From Microbacterium enclense (GTDB lineage: Bacteria > Actinomycetota > Actinomycetes > Actinomycetales > Microbacteriaceae), in NCBI GenBank assembly GCA_038182865.1, contig CP116226.1:124001-188000 (forward strand): a DNA stretch of 64,000 bases, in the 5' to 3' direction. Of this stretch, positions 27,254 through 36,241 are shown piece after piece (the stretch's first letter is position 1; the number at the start of each line of letters is the position of its first letter). Made by a program: the position numbers and the translations under genes. A model generated the notes under the pieces. The model saw only the letters and a program-made list of their open reading frames with translations, did not search any database and was not told the origin of the DNA.

Positions 27254-28215
27254 CCGCGTTCGATCCGGCCACCGCGACCATCGTCGTCGTCACCTACAAC
27301 CGCACGCACCTGCTGACGCGTCTGCTCGAGAGCGTCGAACGCATGGACCCCGCGCCGGGGCACCTCGTCGTCATCGACAACGCCTCCACCGACGACACGA
27401 CCGCCGTCGTGGAATCGTTCCGCGATCGACTCCCCACCGAGCTGGTCTACCGCCGCCTCGAGACGAACACCGGAGGCTCCGGCGGGTTCAGCGAGGGAAT
27501 GAGGGTCGCGTACGAGCTGGGCGCCGAGTGGATCTGGCTCATGGACGACGACGTCGAGGTGGTTTCCGACGGCCTGGCCCGCATGGGCCACTGGACGCCG
27601 CGCTTCCGCAGCATCCAGGGTCGGCGCTACGACTACGACGGCAGCGAGTTCTACTGGCAGTACCGCGTGGCCGAATCGATGGCGATCCCGATCCCCTTCG
27701 CCCCCGCCGGTTTCGACGACTCGGGCTACAAGCCGATGAACTCCGGCTGTTTCGAGGGCATGTTCATCCACCGCGACATCGTCGCCAAGATCGGCCTTCC
27801 CGACCCGCGCTTCTTCATCTACTGGGACGACCAGCTCTACGGGTGGCTCGCCTCGCGCCAGACGCCGTCTGTCATCGTCAACGAGTTCGTGCTGCGCCGC
27901 ACCCGCGAGATCAAGCAGTGGGACATGGGCATCCGCCACATGAACGCCTCGAGCGACGCCTACCGGTACTACATCATGCGAAATCGCGCGTACCTGCAGA
28001 AGTACTACCGCGAGCTCGACGTGTACCGCCCCCTGCCGTTCTCGGCCGGCACGGCGCTGACGTTCGTGAAGGAGCTCATCCGCCTGGTCGTCGTCGAGCG
28101 CAAGCTCCGAGGGACGAGCCACCTCTTCCGGGGGCTCCGCGACGGCCGTCGGATCCTCCGCGACGCATCGTGGACTCCGATGCCCCCGCTCGAGCGCGCG
28201 CAACCGGTCGCCTAG
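27250..28215 (+). CDS. glfT1: GlfT1-type galactofuranosyltransferase (galactan initiation)
   Basis: 321 aa, GT2 family. It starts TIVVVTYNRTHLLTRLLESV and has VIDNASTDDT, the nucleotide/metal motif Asp99-Asp101 (WLMDDDVEV), TNTGGSGGF and a YWDDQLYGW acidic motif. A C-terminal amphipathic stretch may bind the membrane. In mycobacteria GlfT1 (Rv3782) adds the first two galactofuranose units to a lipid-linked rhamnosyl-GlcNAc acceptor. There too it is flanked by the Wzm/Wzt exporter genes (Rv3781, Rv3783), as it is here. The GTG start overlaps the glfT2 stop. Converges on wzt, with 22 bases between. Confidence 0.92.
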   Translation: MTAFDPATATIVVVTYNRTHLLTRLLESVERMDPAPGHLVVIDNASTDDTTAVVESFRDRLPTELVYRRLETNTGGSGGFSEGMRVAYELGAEWIWLMDDDVEVVSDGLARMGHWTPRFRSIQGRRYDYDGSEFYWQYRVAESMAIPIPFAPAGFDDSGYKPMNSGCFEGMFIHRDIVAKIGLPDPRFFIYWDDQLYGWLASRQTPSVIVNEFVLRRTREIKQWDMGIRHMNASSDAYRYYIMRNRAYLQKYYRELDVYRPLPFSAGTALTFVKELIRLVVVERKLRGTSHLFRGLRDGRRILRDASWTPMPPLERAQPVA

Positions 28216-28237
28216 CGCCCGACTCCGGACGTCCCGC

Positions 28238-28978
28238 TCAGCCCGTGGCGTAGTCGGTGTTGTAGCGGTCGAGCACCTCGGCGATCGGCGCGTCCAGCTT
28301 CAGCTGCCCACCGTCGAGGTAGAGGCCCCGCGTGCAGAAGCGGCGCAGATCCTTCTCGTTGTGACTGACGAAGAAGAGCGTGCGTCCCTCGGAGAGCAGC
28401 TCGTCGATCCGGCGGTAGCACTTCTCGCGGAAGGACCGGTCGCCGACGGCGAGCACCTCGTCGACGAGGAGGATCGGCTCGTCGAGCTGCGACACCACGG
28501 AGAAGGCCAGCCGCACCTTCATGCCGTTGGACAGGTGCTTGTACGGAGTGTCGACGAAGTCGCCGATCTCGGCGAAGGCGATCATGTCGTCGAAACGGCG
28601 CGCGACCTCGGCGCGCGGCATCCCGTGCAGTCCCGCCGTCAGGCGCACGTTCTCGCGCACGGTGAGATCACCGACGAAGCCGCCCGTGATCTCTATGAGC
28701 GGGGCGACACCGCCGTCGACCTCGACGCGTCCCTCGTCAGGCAGGAGTACTCCTGCCACGAGCTTGAGCAGCGTCGACTTGCCCTGGCCGTTACGGCCGA
28801 CCACGCCGATCGACTCCCCCGGCTGCACACGGAACGACACGTCGCGCAAGGCCCAGAACTCGTCCGGGCGGGAACGCCGCGCGGCGCCACCGAACAGGTC
28901 TTTGAGGTCGCGGGCACCGCGGCGGTTGCGGCGGAACCGCACGCCCAGGGCTTCCACCTCGATCGCGGGGCCGACCAT
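28238..28978 (-). CDS. wzt: Polysaccharide ABC exporter ATPase (Wzt, short form)
   Basis: 246 aa, the nucleotide-binding half of a Wzm/Wzt exporter. Walker A is GRNGQGKST (61-69), the signature LSNGMKVRL, Walker B ILLVDEVLAVGD and the switch His in VSHNEKDL. It is a short form with no C-terminal carbohydrate-binding extension, unlike the second Wzt in this window. In this respect it resembles mycobacterial RfbE (Rv3781), which exports galactan. The ATG overlaps the wzm stop (TGATG) and has a GAAGGAG site. With GlfT1/GlfT2 next to it, lipid-linked galactofuranan is the likely cargo. Confidence 0.93.
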   Translation of the reverse strand: MVGPAIEVEALGVRFRRNRRGARDLKDLFGGAARRSRPDEFWALRDVSFRVQPGESIGVVGRNGQGKSTLLKLVAGVLLPDEGRVEVDGGVAPLIEITGGFVGDLTVRENVRLTAGLHGMPRAEVARRFDDMIAFAEIGDFVDTPYKHLSNGMKVRLAFSVVSQLDEPILLVDEVLAVGDRSFREKCYRRIDELLSEGRTLFFVSHNEKDLRRFCTRGLYLDGGQLKLDAPIAEVLDRYNTDYATG

Positions 28979-29769
28979 CACAGCTCCTTCAGCACGGGAC
29001 GCTCCAGCCGCGGGAACACCCACAGGCCGACCGCCAGGATGCCGAGGCTCACCGCCGCGCCCACGACCACCGTCAGGAGGTCCCACTGGTCGGGGAAGAA
29101 GCCCACGCGGTAGAGCGTGAAGATGCCCGCGAGCGGGTTGAACGCGGCGATGTCGGCGAAGACGCCGGGGAGGTTGCCGACGCCGTAGATGATCGGCGAG
29201 GCGTAGAAGAGCGCGCGCAGCACGAGCCGCGTGGTGCGCTCGAGGTCACCGAACATCACGCACAATGGCGCGACGATCAAGCCGAGGCCGACCAGGAGAG
29301 TGGTCTGCAGCAGCACCGCGAGCGGGAAGGCGAGCAGAGCCCACGACACCTGGACTCCGCCGAAAACGGCGAAGAGCACGAGCACCGGCAGGGAGAAGAG
29401 GAACTCGACGCCCTTGCTCACGACGATGCGGTTCACCCAGATCCACCGCGGGATCGACGTGGAGCGCACCAGACGCGCGTCCTTCTTGAACGCCTTGGTG
29501 AAGTCGGTGACCGCGGAGTTGAACCACACCCACGGCAGCAGGGCCGTGATGAGGAAGACGATGTACGGGTCCTCGCCCACCGAACGGTGGAAGACCTGGG
29601 TGAAGACGAACCAGTAGATCCCGCTCATCACGAGCGGATCGAGCACCGACCACAGGTAGCCCAGGGCACTCGTGGAGTACCGCACGCGCAGGTCGCGCGA
29701 CGACAGCAGCCACAGCGAGTGGAGGGAGCGCCGCACCGAACCGGGGGCGCCGACGGTGGCGGGGGTCAC
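28978..29769 (-). CDS. wzm: Polysaccharide ABC exporter permease (Wzm)
   Basis: 263 aa with six transmembrane helices. The ABC-2 permease hallmark is a cytoplasmic N-terminal helix with RDLRVRYSTSALGYLWSVLDPL. The ALLPWVWFNSAVTDFTKAFKKDARLVRSTSIPRW coupling region follows, then the conserved SPIIYGVGNLP. It forms the channel for the Wzt at 28238. The start is GTG at 29769, 22 bases after the acyltransferase stop, in one operon glf - acyltransferase - wzm - wzt read on the minus strand. Comparable to mycobacterial RfbD (Rv3783). Confidence 0.93.
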   Translation of the reverse strand: MTPATVGAPGSVRRSLHSLWLLSSRDLRVRYSTSALGYLWSVLDPLVMSGIYWFVFTQVFHRSVGEDPYIVFLITALLPWVWFNSAVTDFTKAFKKDARLVRSTSIPRWIWVNRIVVSKGVEFLFSLPVLVLFAVFGGVQVSWALLAFPLAVLLQTTLLVGLGLIVAPLCVMFGDLERTTRLVLRALFYASPIIYGVGNLPGVFADIAAFNPLAGIFTLYRVGFFPDQWDLLTVVVGAAVSLGILAVGLWVFPRLERPVLKEL

Positions 29770-29791
29770 CGCGGAGTCCTTGGCACGCGCG

Positions 29792-31831
29792 TCATCCCAG
29801 GCTCGGGGGCAGCTGCTCGGCCAACGACGGTGCGAGGGTAGTGGCGTACGCGCGCGAGAGGTGGTTGTCGTCGCGGTACAGGGCGACGTTGCCGACGACG
29901 CCGACGCACACGTCGTCGGGGCAGATCCAGGGCGTCAGATCGACGAGCTGAACGCCCGTACGGTCGAGCACCGCTGCCGGATTGTCGTCGGCGAGGGATC
30001 CGGCGCGCGGCACAGCGCAGTCGATCGGATCGCTCGACTCGGTCACGCAGCTGTACATGTCGAAGGGGAACCGCGGGTTGTCACGCACCCCGAGGACCTC
30101 GATCCCGGCCTCGCCCATGCGGTCGAGGAAGCGGTCGATGCCCGGGCGCACGGCTTCGTCGAGCTCGCCCCAGTCGGACCGGGTCACGACGGTGAGGACG
30201 GCATCCGGTCGGATCCGTTCCACGTGCTCGATCGCTGCCTCACGCCACTGGTCGCACTGGTCGTCCATTCCCGGCTCGTCCAGTCCCATCGAGCACCCGC
30301 CCTTGGCGAGCATGACCACTCCCCACCCGTTCTCCTCGGCAACCGGAAGGAGCGCAGCCGTCATCTGCTGCGAGTGGGAGTCGCCGACGACGACGATGGT
30401 CCGCGCGGCCCGCGCGGTGTGCGGGGTCTCCCAGCACGAGACGTTCAGGATGCCGTTCTCCGGCACGCGGTCACCCGAGCAGGGGCGGTCGAGTTGCATC
30501 CACTCGTCCTCGAGCGCCGTCGCCAGCGGGAGCATCGCGGCATCCGCGGGCGGCTCGGGGAGGGTGGGGTCGCGCAGGACCGCGGCTCCCGGGTTGGTGA
30601 TGGAGGCACGCGCGGCGATGGCGCGCGCCTCGACCTCGCTCGAGACCTGCCATGCCGTCACGGGCACCACCACGACAGCCGTCGCCGCGACGAGCACCGC
30701 GACGGGGACGAGCCGCGAGGGATCCCCCTTCCGCCACGCGCGGACCGGGGCGTCCACGACGGCTGTCAGTGCGCGGGCGAGGGCGAGGGACAGCACGATG
30801 ATGAGCGTTCCGCCGATGAAACCCGCGCCGTCGGCGCCGGTGACGACGAGGAAGGTGATGAGGATCGGCCAGTGCACGAGGTAGAGGGCGTACGCGTCGC
30901 GGCCCAGGAGGCGCATCGGACGGGATGCCAGCAACCGCGCGGGTCCGCGCGCCTCGTCGCCGCTGCCCGATACGACCACGGCCGCCGCGCAGAGCACCGG
31001 CCACAGCGCGAGGTACCCGGGGAACCCACCCTGCACGTCCAGCACCAGGCCGAGCACGAGCAATCCCGCCAACCCCGCCCAGCCGAGCAGGACGCGCAGG
31101 CGAGGGCGCAGGCGCAGGTGCGGGAGTGCGATGACCAGGAGGGAGCCCGCCGCGAACTCCCAGAGGCGCGCCCCGGTGTCGAAGTATGCGATCTGCTGAG
31201 CCGACGCCGTCCGCACGATCGAGTAGCACAGCGACAGGGCGAACACCGCGGCGAAGACGACGCCCACGACGCGATCGGGAGACAGCCCGAAGCGGCGGAC
31301 GACGACCTGGCACGCGGCCAGGAGCACGACCCACAGCACGAACGCCTGTCCTTGCACCGACATCGACCAGAAGTGCTGCAGCGGGCTCGGGGTCTCGACC
31401 CGCGCGTAGTAGTCGACGGAGTCCGCCGCCAGCACCCAGTTCTGCACGTACAGGAGCGACGCCCACGTCTGCTCCCACGTCGTGCGCCAGGTCGATGCGG
31501 GGAAGAAGGTCCAGACGAGGGCGAGCACGCCGACGATCGTGACCGCGGCGGCGGGGAGCAGCCGCCGGAAGATGCCGATCAGGTGCGGGACGGGCCGGAT
31601 CGGGGTGGGTCCGTCCATACGTCGCAGGAAGCCCCTGGTCAGGAAGAACGCCGAGAGCATGAGGAAGACGTCGACGCCGCCCGAGACCCGGCCGACCCAC
31701 ACGTGGTACGAAACGACCAGGAGGATGGCCACCGCGCGCAGTCCGTCGATGTCGGGACGGTACGCCCACCGTCCCTCGTCGGCCCGTCCGGCGAGCGCCG
31801 GGCGGTGCACGGAAGCGTCTGTCACACGCAC
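29792..31831 (-). CDS. Membrane O-acyltransferase with C-terminal SGNH domain (OafA/YrhL type)
   Basis: 679 aa. An acyltransferase-3 membrane domain of ten to eleven helices opens RPDIDGLRAVAILLVVSYHVW, with the catalytic-type His in SYHVW. It is followed by an extracellular SGNH-like domain with GDSHSQQMTA (Ser in GDSH) and a late DDNHLS His. Such proteins transfer acetyl or succinyl groups to surface sugars. In mycobacteria galactan carries succinyl groups, but the donor and acceptor here are unknown. The start is uncertain between GTG 31831 and GTG 31825; both are just after the glf stop. Confidence 0.9.
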   Translation of the reverse strand: MRVTDASVHRPALAGRADEGRWAYRPDIDGLRAVAILLVVSYHVWVGRVSGGVDVFLMLSAFFLTRGFLRRMDGPTPIRPVPHLIGIFRRLLPAAAVTIVGVLALVWTFFPASTWRTTWEQTWASLLYVQNWVLAADSVDYYARVETPSPLQHFWSMSVQGQAFVLWVVLLAACQVVVRRFGLSPDRVVGVVFAAVFALSLCYSIVRTASAQQIAYFDTGARLWEFAAGSLLVIALPHLRLRPRLRVLLGWAGLAGLLVLGLVLDVQGGFPGYLALWPVLCAAAVVVSGSGDEARGPARLLASRPMRLLGRDAYALYLVHWPILITFLVVTGADGAGFIGGTLIIVLSLALARALTAVVDAPVRAWRKGDPSRLVPVAVLVAATAVVVVPVTAWQVSSEVEARAIAARASITNPGAAVLRDPTLPEPPADAAMLPLATALEDEWMQLDRPCSGDRVPENGILNVSCWETPHTARAARTIVVVGDSHSQQMTAALLPVAEENGWGVVMLAKGGCSMGLDEPGMDDQCDQWREAAIEHVERIRPDAVLTVVTRSDWGELDEAVRPGIDRFLDRMGEAGIEVLGVRDNPRFPFDMYSCVTESSDPIDCAVPRAGSLADDNPAAVLDRTGVQLVDLTPWICPDDVCVGVVGNVALYRDDNHLSRAYATTLAPSLAEQLPPSLG

Positions 31832-31838
31832 GGGGGCA

Positions 31839-32975
31839 TCACGCGAGCTGGTTGTTCCACATCGAGAGGGCGGAACCGATGGCCATGTGCATGTCGAGGT
31901 ACTGGTAGGTGCCCAGGCGTCCGCCGAAGTGGACGTCTCGTTCGCCCTTGGCCAGCTCCCGGTACGCGAGCAGACCGGTGCGGTCGTCGGCGGTGTTGAC
32001 GGGGTAGTACGGCTCGTCCGCACGGGTGGCGAAGCGCGAGTACTCCCGCACCACGACGGTCTTGTCAGTGGGGTAGCGATCGGCGCGTTCGGGGTGGAAG
32101 TGCTTGAACTCGTGGATACGCGTGTACGGCACGTCTGCGTCGGCGTAGTTCATCACGCTCGTGCCCTGGAAGTCGCCGATCGGCAGCACCTCCTGCTCGA
32201 AATCGAGGGTCCGCCACGACAGCTCCCCCTCGGCGTAGTCGAAGTACCGATCCACCGGTCCGGTGTAGACGACGGGGACCTGCCCCACCGTGGCCTTCTT
32301 GTTCAGCGGCTGCGTCTCATCGAAATAGTCGGTGGACAGCTTCACCTCGATGTTCGGGTGATCCGCCATCCGCTCCAACCACGCGGTGTACCCGTCGACG
32401 GGCAGACCCTCCCACGTGTCGTTGAAGTACCGGTTGTCGTACGTGTACCGCACGGGCAGGCGCGAGATGACCTCGGCCGGCAGATCCTTCGGATCCGTCT
32501 GCCACTGCTTCGCCGTGTAATCACGGATGAACGCCTCATACAGGGGCCGGCCGATCAACGCGATGCCCTTCTCCTCGAGGTTCGCGGCATCCTTCGCATC
32601 GAACTCCCCCGCCAGCTCGTGCACGAGCGCCTTCGCCTGGTCGGGGGTGTACGCAGCCTGGAAGAACTGGTTGATCGTGCCCAGGTTGATCGGCAGCGGG
32701 AACACCACACCCTTGTGGGTCGTGTACACCCGGTGCACGTAGTTCGTGAACTGCGTGAAGCGGTTGACGTACTCCCACACCGTCGGATTCGACGTGTGGA
32801 ACAGGTGCGCACCGTAGCGGTGCACCTCGATGCCCGTCTCGGGCTCGTCCTCGGAATAGGCGTTGCCACCGATGTGATGACGGCGGTCGATGACGGTGAC
32901 GCGGCGACCGGCGGCAGCCGCCCGCTCCGCGATCGTGAGACCGAAGAAGCCCGAACCGACTACCAGAAGATCCAT
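31839..32975 (-). CDS. glf: UDP-galactopyranose mutase
   Basis: A 378-aa flavoenzyme converting UDP-galactopyranose to UDP-galactofuranose, the donor for GlfT1 and GlfT2. The FAD-binding start is LLVVGSGFFGLTIAER, and family markers include DRRHHIGGNAYSE, HRYGAHLFHT, FPLPINLGTINQFF, YTAKQW and YTGPVDRYFDY. The length and motifs are complete. The ATG at 32975 is preferred to a TTG four codons upstream. A TAGGAT -10-like box lies at 33015-33020 on the minus strand. It heads the minus-strand operon glf - acyltransferase - wzm - wzt. Confidence 0.97.
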   Translation of the reverse strand: MDLLVVGSGFFGLTIAERAAAAGRRVTVIDRRHHIGGNAYSEDEPETGIEVHRYGAHLFHTSNPTVWEYVNRFTQFTNYVHRVYTTHKGVVFPLPINLGTINQFFQAAYTPDQAKALVHELAGEFDAKDAANLEEKGIALIGRPLYEAFIRDYTAKQWQTDPKDLPAEVISRLPVRYTYDNRYFNDTWEGLPVDGYTAWLERMADHPNIEVKLSTDYFDETQPLNKKATVGQVPVVYTGPVDRYFDYAEGELSWRTLDFEQEVLPIGDFQGTSVMNYADADVPYTRIHEFKHFHPERADRYPTDKTVVVREYSRFATRADEPYYPVNTADDRTGLLAYRELAKGERDVHFGGRLGTYQYLDMHMAIGSALSMWNNQLA

Positions 32976-33122
32976 GTACGCGAACAACTCTCGTCTCGGG
33001 GAAGAACGCCGTCCATCCTACCCGGGGGCTTCCTGAGGCCTCGCACGGAACGCCTCAGCGGGCGCGCAGAGAGGGTCGGATACGATGGCGTGTCGAAAAC
33101 GGAACTGACGGAGACGGATCGT

Positions 33123-35042
33123 ATGGGTGACTGGATCAGCGCCGTTCCGTCGTACCTCGCCGTCGTCCTGGTCCTGATCCTCCCCGGTATCGCGGTCGTC
33201 GCGGCCGGCTGGGGGGTGCGAAACCCGCAGCGCCTCCTGCTGGCGCCCGCGATCTCGGCGACGCTGGCCGCCGCCTCCGCCACGATCGCGCCGTTCGTCG
33301 GCCTGCGCTGGAACCTTCTGCCGCTCGCGCTGCTCACCCTCGTCGTGGTGGGCATCGCTCTGCTCCTGCGCCGCGGCACGGGAGCGGACCCGGCGCCGAC
33401 CGGGCGCCGGACGATGCTCACCGCCGCTCTCGCTCTCGCGGCCACGGCGGGGGTGACGACGGTGATGTTCGCCCGGGCGTTCGGCTCTCCCGACAACATC
33501 GCCCAGCGCTTCGACAACATCGTCCACCTGAACGCGATCGCCCTCGCGGTCCAGAACGGCGACGCGTCGGGGTTCCAGATCGGCGCGACCTCCGACATCG
33601 ACTTCTACCCGAACGGGTGGCACGCCCTCACCACGCTCGCGGTGGAACTCACCGGGTCTTCGATCCCCGTCGCGGTCAACGGCGCGAACCTCGCGATCGT
33701 CTCGCTGCTGTGGCCGGCGTCGATCATGGCTCTGGTGGGCGCTCTGTTCGCGCAGCGTCGGACCGCCTACATCACGGCCGCGGCCCTCTCGACGGGCTTC
33801 GGGGCTTTCCCCGCCCTGTTCTTCAACTGGGGCGTGCTGTATCCCAACCTCGTCGGCTACGCGATGGTCCCCGCCGCCCTGTCGACGGTGGCCACCGCTC
33901 TCGACGACCGCGGTCCGCGCGCGTTGACGCGCGCCCTCCTGCTCGTGGCCCTGCTCAGCGGCGGCGTGTTCCTCGGGCACCCGAACGCGTTCCTCTCGCT
34001 GCTCGCCTTCGCCGCCGCCCTCGTCATCGTGGTGCTCGGCATCCGGGCGGTCGGCGCGCGCACGCGCGCGTCCGTGGTCGCGGTCGGTGTCGCGGTCGTC
34101 GGCTTCGCCGTCGTGATGCTCGTGGTGTGGTCGATCTTCCGCACGGGTGCCGAGCACTCCGGGTGGCTCCCCTGGCAGGAGCTCGCGCAGGCGCTGGGTG
34201 AGGGACTCTTCGTCTCGCCCCGCGGGTTCACCCCGACGATCGTCGCGGTGCTCCTGCTCGCGGCGGGAGTGGTCGCCGTCGTGCGGCGCCCGCGGTGGCT
34301 GCCCGTGCTCGCGATGTTCGGCGTCGCGGTGCTCCTGTTCGTCGTGGCGTCGGGTCTGCGCATCGACCACCCGGTCCGTCAGTGGCTCACCAACCCCTGG
34401 TACAACGACTCGAACCGCCTCGCCGCTCTCCTGCCGCTCGTCGCGATCCCGCTGGCGACCCTCGGGGCTCTGGCGATCGTCGACGCCGCACGGCGCGTGG
34501 CCGCCCGGTGGTCGCTCCCGCGGGCGGCGCGCCTGACCGCCGCGGCCCTGGCGGTCATCGCCGTGTTCAGCGTGGTCATCGGTCCGAACATCCGCATCGC
34601 CCTCGCGCAGGTGCACGAGGCGTACGCCTACACCGACGACGCACTCATCCTCTCCAGCGACGAGCACGCCCTCCTGGAGCGCCTCGACGACGAGACCCCC
34701 GACGACGCGCTCATCATCGGCAGCCCGCGCACGGGAACGTCCCTGGCGCTCGCGCTCGCCGATCGCGAGGTCACGCAGCGGCACGTCTTCGGTTCCCCCT
34801 CTCCCGACCTCGTGTACCTCAACACCCACCTGCGCGACATCGACAGCGACCCCGTCGTGTGCTCCACCGTCGACGAGCTCGGAATCGACTACGTCCTCGA
34901 CTTCGGTCGACGCGACGTCATCGACGACCCGTCGGGAGCCACGGCGTACGACGGCATCCAGGACCTGACCCCCTCCGCGCACCTCGTCCTGGTCGACTCC
35001 CAGGGCCCCGAGGCGCGCCTGTTCCGTATCGAGGGGTGCTGA
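33123..35042 (+). CDS. DUF6541 polytopic membrane protein
   Basis: 639 aa with about 13-14 hydrophobic helices from residue 8 to about 490, and a C-terminal extracytoplasmic domain of about 140 residues (EHALLERLDDETPDDALIIGSPRTG). The family marker region FDNIVHLNAIALAVQNGDASGF and FYPNGWHALTTLA resembles lipid-linked-sugar glycosyltransferases of the GT-C fold: an acidic first loop and a C-terminal globular domain. DUF6541 is found in actinobacterial glycan clusters, so a GT-C-type transferase is a reasonable but unproven guess. The ATG has GGAGACGG upstream, and a TACGAT -10-like box lies at 33081-33086. Heads the seven-gene glycosyltransferase chain. Confidence 0.85.
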   Translation: MGDWISAVPSYLAVVLVLILPGIAVVAAGWGVRNPQRLLLAPAISATLAAASATIAPFVGLRWNLLPLALLTLVVVGIALLLRRGTGADPAPTGRRTMLTAALALAATAGVTTVMFARAFGSPDNIAQRFDNIVHLNAIALAVQNGDASGFQIGATSDIDFYPNGWHALTTLAVELTGSSIPVAVNGANLAIVSLLWPASIMALVGALFAQRRTAYITAAALSTGFGAFPALFFNWGVLYPNLVGYAMVPAALSTVATALDDRGPRALTRALLLVALLSGGVFLGHPNAFLSLLAFAAALVIVVLGIRAVGARTRASVVAVGVAVVGFAVVMLVVWSIFRTGAEHSGWLPWQELAQALGEGLFVSPRGFTPTIVAVLLLAAGVVAVVRRPRWLPVLAMFGVAVLLFVVASGLRIDHPVRQWLTNPWYNDSNRLAALLPLVAIPLATLGALAIVDAARRVAARWSLPRAARLTAAALAVIAVFSVVIGPNIRIALAQVHEAYAYTDDALILSSDEHALLERLDDETPDDALIIGSPRTGTSLALALADREVTQRHVFGSPSPDLVYLNTHLRDIDSDPVVCSTVDELGIDYVLDFGRRDVIDDPSGATAYDGIQDLTPSAHLVLVDSQGPEARLFRIEGC

Positions 35043-35044
35043 CG

Positions 35045-36241
35045 ATGGCGCGCGGAGAGACCGTCGCGGTCGCCTACGACTGCCTGTTCCCGCACTCCAC
35101 CGGGGGCGGCGAGAGGCAGTACCGCGCGTTCGCCGACGCGTTCGCGGAGCTCGGCCTCGAGGTGGACTACCTCACCGCCGTGCAGTGGGAGGGGCCGGCG
35201 CCCACGGACGAGCGATTCCGCGTGATCCCGGTGTGCGGGCGCCTCTCGCTCTACTCCGCCGACGGGGTGCGACGCATCCCGGCGGCCCTGCGCTACGCCG
35301 CGGGCCTGTTCACCGCCCTCGTCCGACGCCGGCGCCGTTACGCCGCCGTGGTCGTCAGCGGGCTGCCCGTCTTCAACGTCTTCGCAGCCCGGCTGGCGCT
35401 GCTCGGGTCGGGCACCCGCCTCGCCGTGGACTACCTCGAGGTGTGGCACCGACGACAGTGGGTCGAGTATTCCGGTCTCGTCACGGGGACCATCGCGTGG
35501 ATCCTGCAACGCGCGGCGATCGCCATCACGCCCCTCGCCACGTGCCACTCGCAGCTGAGCGCGACGCGCCTGCGACGCGAGGGTCTGCGTCGCGCGCCGA
35601 TCGTCAGCCCCGGACTGATCGACGCCGCCGTCGACGTGGCCGCTCCCGGCCCCGCCGCGACTCCGCCCTACGTCCTCTACGCGGGGCGCCACATCCCTGA
35701 CAAGCGCGTCGACACGCTGCCCGCGGCCGTCGCGGCCGCTCGGGAGGCGATCCCCGACCTGCGGCTGGTGATCCTCGGGGCCGGCCCCAGCGGCGACGCC
35801 ATCCGCGCCGAGGTCCGCCGAGTGGGCGGCGAGGAGTGGACCGCGTTCCCCGGATTCGTCTCGGATGCCGAGCTCGACACGCTCCTGCACGGCGCCCTGT
35901 GCCTGGCGAACCCGTCGCGGCGCGAGGGCTACGGCCTCGTCGTCGTGGAAGCGAACGCCCACGGCACCCCCGTCGTCCTGGTCGCGGACGAGGGCAATGC
36001 GGCCACCGAGCTCATCGACGCGCACGTGAACGGCGTCGTCGCTCCCTCTGCCTCCGCCACCGATCTCTCCCGGGCCATCCGGGCCGTCGCCGACGGGGGT
36101 GACGACCTCCGCCGCACCGCGCGCGCCTGGTACGACACCGCCGTCCGCACTCGCACCATCCGCCGCACCGTGGAGGGCATCGCGTCGGCACTGACGCTGC
36201 CGACCCGCTCCTCGGTGAAGACGAAAGAAGACACCCCGTGA
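35045..36241 (+). CDS. Glycosyltransferase family 4 protein
   Basis: A 398-aa GT-B fold retaining transferase. The N-terminal domain opens VAVAYDCLFPHSTGGGERQYRAF, with the glycine-rich acceptor loop. The C-terminal domain has VLYAGRHIPDKRVDTL and the E-x7-E motif SRREGYGLVVVEANAHGTPVV, which binds the sugar nucleotide. The ATG starts two bases after the DUF6541 stop. Donor and acceptor sugars cannot be assigned. The C-terminus (SSVKTKEDTP) overlaps the next start (GTGA). Confidence 0.92.
   Translation: MARGETVAVAYDCLFPHSTGGGERQYRAFADAFAELGLEVDYLTAVQWEGPAPTDERFRVIPVCGRLSLYSADGVRRIPAALRYAAGLFTALVRRRRRYAAVVVSGLPVFNVFAARLALLGSGTRLAVDYLEVWHRRQWVEYSGLVTGTIAWILQRAAIAITPLATCHSQLSATRLRREGLRRAPIVSPGLIDAAVDVAAPGPAATPPYVLYAGRHIPDKRVDTLPAAVAAAREAIPDLRLVILGAGPSGDAIRAEVRRVGGEEWTAFPGFVSDAELDTLLHGALCLANPSRREGYGLVVVEANAHGTPVVLVADEGNAATELIDAHVNGVVAPSASATDLSRAIRAVADGGDDLRRTARAWYDTAVRTRTIRRTVEGIASALTLPTRSSVKTKEDTP

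Noticed and set aside
33018..34982. A 654-aa minus-strand frame opposite the DUF6541 gene
   Set aside because: Arg/Glu/Asp/His-rich antisense frame; no start signal.
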